Assembly: GCA_017163975.1 (NCBI GenBank)
Contig: JAFFSR010000237.1
Location: 6,386,001-6,450,000, forward strand
Direction of reading: 5' to 3'
Source: Anastatus disparis
Lineage: Eukaryota; Arthropoda; Insecta; Hymenoptera; Eupelmidae
Length of the DNA stretch: 64,000 nucleotides
Both the position numbers and the translations under genes were made by a program. Below the pieces are notes generated by a model. It was not told where the DNA came from. It made no database searches and saw only the letters and a program-made list of their open reading frames with translations. Within the stretch, counting starts at the first letter, position 1. Each line of letters opens with the position of its first letter. Shown here in pieces: positions 41,529-50,136 of the stretch.

Positions 41529-41981
41529 GTAATCCAGGGTAACAAGAATACCTACCTCGAATCAAAGCACACGTTGGATCCGCCAATATGGGCCCAGAAA
41601 ATACGTTTCTTGCCGTACAGTTATCACCGTCGCACAGTATGCATGAGAGTCGAAGTTTACGGCTGTCCATGGAACGACGGTGTTGTCTCGTACTCGATGC
41701 CGCAAGGTGACAAACGTGGTAATTGGGAATTTTTCGATGCTGCCTATGATGGCCATTGGAGCGATGAATTACGTCGTGGATTAGGACAATTGACCGATGG
41801 ACGTACTGGTCCGGATAATTTTAAAATGAGTTTATACGATCCAAGCAAGGAGCAAGGATGGGTCGGTTGGAGAAACGATACTAGAAGAGAACCACTTGAA
41901 ATTAAGTTTGAGTTCGATCATGTTAGAGAGTTTTCAGCTGTACATATTTACTGTAACAATCAGTTTACTAAGGATGTACAG
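41529..41981 (+). CDS. Ddr: DDR exon 3 of those visible: end of discoidin domain and start of discoidin-like domain
   Basis: The exon is 453 bp, in phase 0 at both ends, between TTTTTACAG and GTAAGC, and encodes residues 113-263. It completes the discoidin domain with VCMRVEVYGCPW: Cys150 pairs with Cys46 and Cys158 with Cys2. It then enters the second domain, which is unique to DDRs, with YDGHWSDELRRGLGQLTDG, GWVGWRNDT and EFDHVREFSAVHIYCNNQF, all matching the family in order. Asn228 in WRNDT is a glycosylation site at the position where vertebrate DDRs also carry one. The Asn equivalent to DDR2 Asn175 is Thr148. An open frame continues past the donor to 42032 but that tail is intron. Confidence 0.97.
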
Positions 41982-43659
41982 GTAAGCTCTATGTTTTACT
42001 TTTATTTTTGTTGTTTGATTTTCATGTTTTAGTTGTTCAGGAAACAAACGTTGAAAAAAAATAGTTCACTGTTTAATTAGCAATTTAAGTTTCGTTTTAA
42101 TTGGTTGGATAAACTTTTTATAAACAAATAGTTGAGAATTCAGTAAATAGCAAAACTTACCTTACAAATTAATATTTATAAGTGTACATTCAGCTATAAG
42201 CATTAAAAGAAATTCGCCTCGCATTATTTTTTCACTAAACACACATTGCATAATTCAAATCATCGGAATAATTAAATTTTTATTACCCACAATCGTGAGC
42301 TTTAAGTTGACAACATATCAATAAACATAACCACAATCTTTAGCGAGTTAAGTTAATAATTGCTGTTCCAACATAACGTAAGATAATAATCGACCTACTT
42401 TAGCTTTCGCGAATGCCTGGATACATTAAATAATAATGCCAAGTCGTAAAAGACGTTAATGCTCGCTTCTTTTGCGACATAGAATCACCTACATACATGC
42501 TGCTATGATCGATACGCTATAACTTGCTAATATCATATACAATGCAAGACTATAACGTGTAATATAGATGTAAATTTGAAATCTTAATGTTGCTTTAAGT
42601 ATGTTACTCTTAATAGCATGTGTAAGAAGAGGTTTGCTTCGCCAAGATTTACAAAATTAGTCCACATTGCATTAAAAAATTATTTGCCTTTTTCAAAATA
42701 AAAGTACCAAAAAAAATCAGATGTACACCCTTATCTCTTTCATATTCACGTGAACTTCTAGCAATAGTTAGGGAAAGGCACAACAACAGAAGAAAAAGGA
42801 AATTGGAAAGCCCTGCGGAGTTCTCTCGCGAGAATTTTACTCTTTTAGGATATAGCAAGAACGAAATGAAGTAGAAGAAGAAAATAAGGGAGAGAATATA
42901 CACCCATAAGAAAGTCCGAGCATTTTACTATAAGCACAGTATGGTAGAACCTTTAATCCATACCCTCCAGGAATAAGACGTAAATGTATCTGCGTAAATG
43001 TATATAAGTATATATGAAAATCCAGTTTTCCATATAATAAAAGAAATAAAAAATTATAGAAGTGAGAGAGACAGAGGAAGAAACGCGTTACAACGACATC
43101 GTAGCCATTTATGTACTTTTGCACAATTTTTGTGTGTATGTAACGCGAGAATAAAGATACGAGAGAGCAAGAGAGAAAATGAGAATAAAATTGCCTGGAG
43201 AAATGCGCGAGAAAAGTATATAAGAAGAAACGAAATGAAAGCTTCACCAAGTTAGTGTATAGAGAGTAAAAAAAAAGAAGTTCTAGTTTTTTTTCTCTCT
43301 CTCTCTTTTCTTTATTTTTTCATGCAAAAAGTTTCATTTTTTTCTCTCTCTCTCCCTCGACAAAAGTTTTCCGTTGTATCCACATAGAAAAGGTATATAA
43401 CGCCCGTAACGTTATTCTTTCTTTACTCTTTGGATTTTATAATGGTCTACTATACGAAACATTCTGAAAAACGATCTCTCTCGGCAGCAACAGCAGCAGA
43501 GGTAGCAGCAAAAAGGAGAAAAAAAATCTTTCATCTCTTTCTCACTTATCCAGTTTTCTATCCCTTATATACTGTATCAAGATTTATTTGAATAGAAGCG
43601 CCTCATTACCCAGGCTCAACAATTGTATAGAGAAGCGCAACGCGCAGCACAAACCGGAG

Positions 43660-44480
43660 GTTGCAGGTTCAAGTGAAGCGACGAAGGGTCGCGCAGAGAA
43701 CGAGAAAATAGTATATAAAAAGCAAAAAAAGAAGAGGAAAAAGATAAAAAATAGAATACAGGACGACGAGAGTGCAAGTACGAAAGAGATGGATACAAGA
43801 TAAAGCTAAAGTTAAATAAAGAGAGAAAATTTGAGAAGAAGAATATGCATTTGTAAAATGAAGTAAAAACGAAAGAAAAAAAAGAAGAAAAAAATTTATA
43901 AGTGGAGTCAGAAAAAATTTTACATTGTGATAAAAACCAATAAGACTGCTCATATTGTTTATACTAGAATTCTTTTCAAATTAGAGAGATATTCATTAGT
44001 TAGTTGATCGCTTATGGGAAAATACAGAAAAGTACAGAGATAATTTTTTTAATATAACAAAAGGATATTAAAGAAAAACGATGAATAACAATGAAATTCA
44101 AGAAGAACAAGGTTAATAAAATGAGTATAAAAAAGGAACATAAAAGATTATAAAAGGAATAAGTAAATACATAAAATGTTGAGCAAATAAAAAGGCCAAG
44201 AATAAAATCTTTCGGATAAAGAAACAAAGGGACAAAAATAAAAGACGAAGAAAGATGAAAGGAGTACTTGATAAAGACGAATGAGAAATAAATATGACAA
44301 ACCTATTATATACGTAATACAGTACACGCATATAAAAATGAAAGGAAAGCAAGTAATAAAAAAAAGAGAAATGAAGCGACAATTCAGACCATCTTGAGTG
44401 AATCAAATAAAGAAGAAAAAAAGACAATAAGTGAAGAAGACAATTTATACGTAATCCATCGAAAGAAGAGAGAATAAACT
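43660..44480. repeat. Long purine-rich low-complexity block
   Basis: Over about 820 bp the plus strand is mainly A and G, with few C or T, in no fixed period. The 148-codon minus-strand frame here (44113-44559) is very rich in Phe, Leu, Ser and Tyr, as polypyrimidine sequence must be, so it is not taken as a gene. Purine strand bias of this length in a transcribed intron is unusual and would favour triplex or R-loop formation. Confidence 0.7.
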
Positions 44481-46023
44481 TGAGCTGCAAGGTATGCATG
44501 TACTCGCATATAGAATTTCTTTGCAAATCAAAAAAAATAGATACGCCACGTATATTCATCCAGAGTAACTCAACGTCGTGTCTTTACTATTTGCAGCCCT
44601 CTTTTCTATTAACAAGTCTAACGAAAAGAGGTAGGATAGAACACGTCTTCATCTTTGTGAAAGGATTAATAACTAAAAGACAGTTATACTTCAAAAGATG
44701 TACACCTAGACGTGCATATACATATGAAATATAGTCATACGTAGTTTTGCTTTTAAAAGCTCTTAGTGTAATATGAATGATATAATCGACTTTGTAATCT
44801 CATGTTCTACGCGTGAAGATAAAAGAGAGAAATGAAAGAAGAGAGCTTTCTTGCTTATTAAATACTCGTTTGAGAATCTACTTATTGATTACATACGTTA
44901 GTATATGTTGAAGTAAGATAAAACGAGTAGCTTCAAGATTTGATTTATTTTAAGAGAAGAATAATATTCTTGTTGTTAATCTACTAATGAATATGAGATA
45001 TATAATTTTTAAAATAAAATATTAATTGAACTTTTAATAAACTTAGCTGTAATAAAAGCTTTTAATATACAGAATGATTTTCCAAAAAGCTTTCAGAATT
45101 AATGTAAAACCTAACTAGTAAATGTTAAGTCTTATATAATTAGACTTTCATCATAAAACTGTAATAATTCAAAACTGCATTTACTATTTTCCCTCCGCAA
45201 AGTCTTTATTTCTTCTTTCCATTCCTTAATTCTATATCGTTAAAAATCATTCTGCATCGCATTAAACTACATTCTCGATACCCATTAAATTACGCAATAC
45301 TTAGCATAACCAGTAAATTCTCTAAAGTCTGTCTTTATGTATACGAAGCTAGACATTTTAGGGATATACATATAATTCAAAGATAGATAGAAGATCGACA
45401 ATATGCAATATGCTGAATGCTCACACGTATATAACACCCTTTTTGCAACAATGACTACGATTCGCTTTAGACGATTTAGCATTCCATTACTATATAGCGC
45501 CTCGTTTCATCGTACACGTAGCAGCATGTGTTGGTAAGGCATACCTTTATACACGTTATATTTATATATACAATGAAATACAATTGATGCAAGGAGGGTT
45601 CTGTGGTAGTAAAGCACGGGAGTCTGGAGAGATGTTACTTCTATACTCAGTGCCATTATCGAGCCTGTCAGTGCCATTGTAGTCTTCGCTAATCAGGAGC
45701 TTGGAATCGTAGTCCTTCACTCCTTCTCGTTCTCTCTATCTTTCTCTTTCTCTTGACTAAAGTATACTTGCATCACTTAACCTTACCTCTGCCTAAGCAT
45801 AAGGCTTTCTCATTCTATAGTATAGGAACGACTTGTCTTCTTGAGTGTCTCTCTTCCTCTCTCTCTCTCTTTCTCGTGGAGTAGGAAAGCCAAAGGTCTT
45901 ATATATACTCTAGTTTGCTAGAGAGATAAAGCGACTTTGCCTTCGAGCAATGCTTCTTTCCTCTTTCTTCTTCTTCATCTTCTTTTTCTTCGGGCGGCTT
46001 TCTTCTCTATGTCTATCTAGTGG

Positions 46024-46027
46024 TTAA
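46024..46027. repeat. Left TTAA target site
   Basis: TTAA directly precedes the inverted-repeat terminus GAGGAGGCCGTATA, and is matched by TTAA at 46418-46421. Confidence 0.75.
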
Positions 46028-46417
46028 GAGGAGGCCGTATAATTCTGTCCTTGTCTAATCTAAATTTTCTTTATTACTAATAAATTAAATATTTTCATAG
46101 AAAAGTAAGACAACCGCCCAATAGAGCAAAAGACAAGCAAACGATTCTTTTTTATGAAAAAATATGAAATTTTGATTATTTTTCGAGTGAAGTCTGAAAC
46201 GGAAAAACAATCGAACTTGATTGAGTTGATTCAACTGTTTTTCCGTTTCAGAGTTCACTCGAAAAATAATCAAAATTTCATATTTTTTCATAAAAAAGAA
46301 TCGTTTGCTTGTCTTTTGCTCTATTGGGCGGTTGTCTTACTTTTCTATGAAAATATTTAATTTATTAGTAATAAAGAAAATTTAGATTAGACAAGGACAG
46401 AACTATACGGCCGCCTC
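46028..46417. mobile_element. Near-perfect 390-bp hairpin element flanked by TTAA
   Basis: The two arms (46028-46209 and 46236-46417) are each 182 bp, and I count only three mismatches between them. The loop is 26 bp (46210-46235). The ends read GAGGAGGCCGTATA on the left and, reverse complemented, GAGGCGGCCGTATA on the right. TTAA lies on both sides. TTAA targets are used by the piggyBac and Kolobok superfamilies; the GAGG end does not look like the usual piggyBac CCC start, so the family is open. It encodes no transposase. The two 68-codon frames, one per strand, are nearly identical because they are the two arms, and neither is a gene. High arm identity suggests a recent insertion or ongoing arm correction. 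In the receptor transcript it would fold into a long duplex. Confidence 0.9.
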
Positions 46418-46421
46418 TTAA
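46418..46421. repeat. Right TTAA target site
   Basis: TTAA directly follows the right terminus of the hairpin and forms a pair with the left TTAA. Confidence 0.75.
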
Positions 46422-47700
46422 GGCCTTTTCTATACTAAGGCTAATATTTAACGCTCGTCTTTAAGGACAGAGGAGGTATACACAAGAGCGAGGTTTTAAA
46501 AGATACTGGTTTCTAAAGTGTCCAGGATGCATTTAATAAGTGCTTTGTGACAATATAGGAAGATATTTGTACTAACTATATGCCATGCTATTAATTTTCA
46601 GTGATAAAATAATAAAACGGATTATCAGTAGTCATAAAAACAATAATATTAACATTATATCATATGCATTACTATTTGAATATAAAAATTACGGTATTTA
46701 AACAATAGAAACCTTATACGTACAAATTCTACGAATTTTATGACCGATTATCATATTTAACGCACTTAAAGCGACAATATTGAAAATAATGTACGACATT
46801 TCTGCGGGAATCATTACATTATTTATTACACGCATATAAGTCTAGGAAAGAATTAGATTTATGACAATGTTTGAAAGCGCCCGCATTGTATCAAATACAT
46901 TTTCTTAAGTGAAAAGACCCTCCTTTAAGTCGAATTATATATCCACGACACGTTAGAAAGACACATTAGATGGTTAAAAGGGAATTTACTTACGAGAGGT
47001 GATGACGATAAGAGCACTGGCATAATGTTACCCAGATATATACCTCTTCGTATTGAATTTATACATTAAATTATATATAACGCGAGTTTAATTAAAATTC
47101 GTAAATTAAAATTTAATATTAATGAGATTCGTCGTTCATTATCAGCTCATCTAACCGTATTATTATAATGGACTACGTTTTATTTACAATTCGATTCGTA
47201 CATTGTAATTCCTGTGGAAATGGTTGTATTATTTTATTGATTATGGATTATGTATTAATTTTCAATTATAAGTTTAAATAGACGGTATAATAATAATGAT
47301 TTTTTCCTTTCGATTAATAATCCATTTTTGCTTGAGATATTTTCAATCGAAAAAATTTGAAAAAAAAAGATAGTCATAAAAGCAAATAATACAATGTCAA
47401 TTGAAACTCAATTTTCATATATCCAAAGAACGATTCATTTGATATTTTGCGAATAACCGATTCAATCGTGGTTTTCGATAACGATCAAACGGATTCGTCG
47501 ATTAAAATCTTCCGAGGCCTAGACATACCAATTTCAGTTTGTTTCCACGTGAATTTCAACCACACGATTTTCATCACTCGCGGAACTTTATTTCAATCGC
47601 ATGTATAAAACGAATAAAACGAGAGCGAAAAAAAGAAAGAAAGAAAATAAAAAAAAGGGAACTAATAGCAAATTGTCTTTTTTCATTATCTGTTTTTTAG

Positions 47701-47908
47701 GTTTTCTCTGAAGTGAAAATATGGTTTAGTATCGGTGGCAAATATTACACTGGCGATCCGATAGTTTATGATACTCCCGAGGACAAAATTTTTGAAGTTT
47801 CACGTAATATTACGATAAAGCTGCATCATCGTATCGGCAAGTTCGTGAAATTACGTTTTGATTTTGCTGCCCGATGGATTATGCTCAGCGAGATAACTTT
47901 TGACTCTG
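47701..47908 (+). CDS. Ddr: DDR exon 4 of those visible: end of discoidin-like domain
   Basis: The exon runs from the acceptor TTTTTTAG to the donor GTAAGT, 208 bp, entering in phase 0 and leaving one base into a codon. It encodes residues 264-332. The signature is FVKLRFDFAARWIMLSEITF, equivalent to the FADTWMMFSEITF stretch that closes the DDR extracellular module. Asn299 in RNIT is a possible glycosylation site. The open frame runs on past the donor to 47949, but that part is lysine-rich intron sequence. Confidence 0.95.
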
Positions 47909-48464
47909 GTAAGTTTTGTATTGAAGTTTTTTTAAAAAAAAATATATAAATCGTGCAGGAGTTCTGCTCTTGTAGAGTCATACATATATGGATGTACTTT
48001 CGCGTAAAGGTTACGTTTCGCTGGAGAGGAGTACAATGGGACTTCTAAAAGTCAAATAGCTTATAGTTTAAAGTGCACGTGAACGGAATATTACTTTTAA
48101 TAACGTAAAAATTATTTCCAGCGCATTGTTTTAAGATAATCTTTTCCTAGCAACAATTAAAAAAATCGAAGTTTAATAACATAATAATTTAAAATAATTG
48201 CATTTAAAAATAATTCTTCATATAAGTTTCATGTTTTTAATTGGAAGAAACAAAAGAACAGTAGTGTAATTCAATGATAATTATTAGAAGCAAAAATATT
48301 ATTTTTAAAACCACTATTATATTCTAGCTTTTGTAACGGAATCCCAAACTAGAGTTTCAAAAAAGTACAATTTATCATATATGTATTCAAATATCAAGTA
48401 TCTACTCTGCTATCATTTCACCGCTAACCCTCCCTTTTTTCTGCTTTCCCTTTGTGCTTTTTAG
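47909..48464 (+). other. Intron of 556 bp
   Basis: GTAAGT to TTTTTAG. AT-rich, with no other feature seen. Confidence 0.9.
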
Positions 48465-49034
48465 ACGTAGCTCATGGTAACTTCACTCCTGAAGTCGCCC
48501 CATCAACTGAAGCCCCAAGAATACGTGATCGTGGCTCTTTACGCGAGACTCACTCACACCACGCTGAAATACCTGTATCAACAGCTAAACAAGACGATCC
48601 AACCTACATGGCTGTGATAATAGGTGTCCTTACAGCAGTTATATTGTTATTAGCGGTAGCAATATTTTTTATAGTATCGCATCATCGTCAGCGTAAAAAT
48701 TTTGCTAGTCCCCTTGGTACAAAGTCAGCGTTGCCACCTGGTGCTCATCAACATTTAGCCAATGAATCGGCCTATGGTACTGCTGAAAAAGATCCGTCAT
48801 TAATGACATACAGAGTTGAAGAAATGGATGATAGATATGCCGGTGCTAAATTAACGACATTGCCACGTGAATTAAACGATCGTTTATTGGGTGATGTTAG
48901 GCTTGACGATTATCAGGAACCATTTCATGATGCTGCTAGTGGTAAATATAGGGAGCCAGTACATGCCGCTTATTATGGATACAGTACTGTTGTTATCGAC
49001 AACAAGGATCTTCATGACAATGTGGAACAATCTG
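48465..49034 (+). CDS. Ddr: DDR exon 5 of those visible: stalk, transmembrane helix and juxtamembrane region
   Basis: The exon is 570 bp between GTGCTTTTTAG and GTAAGT and encodes residues 333 (split codon) to 522. Residues 333-380 form an extracellular stalk with a glycosylation site at Asn338 (NFT). Residues 381-403 (MAVIIGVLTAVILLLAVAIF onwards) are the transmembrane helix, followed by the basic stop-transfer HHRQRK. The cytoplasmic part has LDDYQEP with Tyr482, matching the DYQEP juxtamembrane motif of vertebrate DDR2, and further tyrosines at 436, 448, 457, 494, 502, 503 and 505 that could be phosphorylated. An in-frame ATG upstream of the acceptor (48452) is intronic, and the frame beyond the donor to 49147 is intron. 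Confidence 0.96.
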
Positions 49035-49467
49035 GTAAGTACATACATGGACTCTCATATATACTTGAAACCTTTTGTTTGGAAATTATGTTTAGAGGAG
49101 GTTATATGTATGTGCATGTGAGAAACTTTCTGATGTTCACTTTTTAAATGCATTTATTTATGAGATGAAAAGACTAGTGGAGGTTAGTTTTGAGAAGTTA
49201 AGTTCAAGGATGAATTTTTTTAGCCAATCTTTTTCATAGAATAAATAGAATAATAATTTAAAAATAAGGTTTCAATGAATATCAACAGAAAGAAATCGAA
49301 GTGATAGTAAATGTATTGAATTACAAATTTTAAAAATATAAAAAATTATAAATTAAGAATAATTACTGTAATGATTTTTGAAAAAAATTTATTAGCCAAA
49401 ATAAAAGTGATTTTGCTGTTCATCATTTTTTTTACATATAATTTTTTTTCTATTTTGTTTTTCTTAG
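49035..49467 (+). other. Intron of 433 bp
   Basis: GTAAGT to TTTTTCTTAG. AT-rich, with no other feature seen. Confidence 0.9.
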
Positions 49468-49562
49468 ATGCCACTTATGATTACGCAGTACCAATGCCAG
49501 TGCCTAGTGCGAGCAGTGATCAGGATAGCATATTCTCAAAGTCATCCAGGGGCAGCGCAAAG
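49468..49562 (+). CDS. Ddr: DDR exon 6 of those visible: juxtamembrane TYDYAVP motif
   Basis: The exon is 95 bp between TTTTTCTTAG and GTAATT. It completes Asp523 with two bases, encodes residues 524-554 and ends in phase 0. ATYDYAVPMPVP aligns with the GNTYSVP/NTYAVP segment that lies a short distance before the kinase domain in vertebrate DDRs. The motif offers tyrosines 526 and 528 as possible adaptor docking sites, and a serine-rich tail follows. In vertebrate receptors the kinase begins soon after this point, which makes the next exon decisive. Confidence 0.92.
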
Positions 49563-49821
49563 GTAATTTCGATATTCAATCTGTACATTTATCTTCATTA
49601 TGTCTTTTATTTCATATTTTTCGCTAGAAAAAAATCTTCAACTTATTGATAAAAGATATTTAATACATTTGAATTTTTTAAATAGAACTCATTTAATTTC
49701 TTTAAAAGTTTAAAAATTTAACATAAAACTATAAAAATTAAAAATAGAAGAGTTTAGTTCAAAACTTCTGTACATCAACCACCAAAACTTATCTCCGGTC
49801 CACTTCTATTTCTTTTTACAG
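49563..49821 (+). other. Intron of 259 bp
   Basis: GTAATT to TTTTTACAG. No feature inside. Confidence 0.9.
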
Positions 49822-49995
49822 GCATGCTTACAAAGTTTCTTCCCACCTCCACCACCACCAATGAGCGCACCACCATCCCGTGTAGGTGCCAACAATCTAA
49901 CATATTCAAGTCCACCAAGTCCCGAATTAATCTGTGAGCGTAATAATCGAGTTGGTAGCAAGCGCCGTGAGCATTCGCTTCATCGGTACGCATGA
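49822..49995 (+). CDS. Ddr: DDR exon 7 of those visible: proline-rich tail ending in TGA, kinase-less terminus
   Basis: The exon enters in phase 0 after TCTTTTTACAG and encodes residues 555-611, then TGA at 49993-49995. The sequence is proline-rich (SFFPPPPPPMSAPPSR, possible SH3 or WW ligand), then NNLTYSSPPSPELI, then a basic tail ending HRYA. The polyproline and SPPSP region fits the juxtamembrane segment before a DDR kinase, but no kinase follows. Inside the exon are two GTGAGC donor-like sites, at 49934 (after PPSPELI, phase 1) and at 49967. If 49934 is used, the last 20 residues and the stop are skipped and a kinase exon beyond the window could be joined. The coding reading to the TGA is direct; whether it is the main or only form is not known. 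Confidence 0.8.
   Translation, partial: ACLQSFFPPPPPPMSAPPSRVGANNLTYSSPPSPELICERNNRVGSKRREHSLHRYA
49934..49939 (+). promoter_or_regulatory. Candidate alternative splice donor in exon 7
   Basis: GTGAGC fits the intron side of the donor consensus, although the exon side (ATCT) is weak. Use of it would leave the exon in phase 1 after PPSPELI and remove the stop at 49993. A second GTGAGC lies at 49967. No matching downstream kinase acceptor exon is visible before 64000. Confidence 0.35.
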
Positions 49996-50136
49996 GATCA
50001 ACCTCAAACTCAAGCTCAACAACAACAGCAACAACAGCGAAGGAACAATCGTTGGAGCAAGAGGACATCGAGTTCCTCGGCATCCAGTTTACTATATACG
50101 CGAGCCTACGTGAGCACCTACGGCGATATGCTGTAG
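49996..50136 (+). other. Open Gln/Ser-rich frame directly after the receptor stop
   Basis: In the same frame as the receptor, the TGA is followed by 46 sense codons and then TAG (50134-50136). They encode a run of glutamines, then RRNNRWSKRTSSSSASS and a Tyr-containing end. The frame one base over is also open from ATG 49992 to 50216. The composition is less AT-rich than the flanks, more like exon than UTR. It may be 3' UTR with a CAA/CAG repeat, an extension made by stop readthrough, or part of a differently spliced exon (a GTAAAT donor lies at 50162). Confidence 0.4.

Larger units (their letters stand above)
41982..47700 (+). other. Intron of about 5.7 kb with hairpin element
   Basis: The intron runs from GTAAGC to CTGTTTTTTAG, phase 0. 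It contains a long purine-rich block (about 43660-44480), a nearly perfect hairpin transposon at 46028-46417, and a pyrimidine-rich stretch at about 45720-45990. A 10-bp direct repeat CAGTGCCATT lies at 45648 and 45669. I see no further exon. Confidence 0.8.
22076..49995 (+). other. Ddr: Discoidin domain receptor gene, span of visible exons
   Basis: Seven coding exons join in frame: 22076-22181, 28947-29178, 41529-41981, 47701-47908, 48465-49034, 49468-49562 and 49822-49995. All introns are GT-AG. The product is a type I membrane receptor: discoidin domain, DDR-type discoidin-like domain, stalk, one transmembrane helix and a cytoplasmic tail. In vertebrates this family binds collagen and signals through a C-terminal tyrosine kinase. 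Here 611 residues are visible, beginning just before the first discoidin cysteine; the signal peptide lies in an exon not identified. No kinase motifs (glycine loop, HRDLATRN, DFG) are present in the window. Residue numbers in the exon entries count from the first complete visible codon. Insects can have more than one DDR-type gene, so the exact paralogue is open. Confidence 0.93.

Noticed and set aside
44113..44559. 148-codon minus-strand ORF
   Set aside because: It lies in the purine-rich block, so the opposite strand necessarily encodes Phe, Leu, Ser and Tyr runs with few stops.
46085..46360. Two nearly identical 68-residue ORFs on opposite strands
   Set aside because: They are the two arms of the 390-bp palindrome read in opposite directions, not genes.
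48891..49121. 76-codon ORF inside the fifth receptor exon
   Set aside because: It is a Met/Leu-rich shadow in another frame of the transmembrane/juxtamembrane exon.
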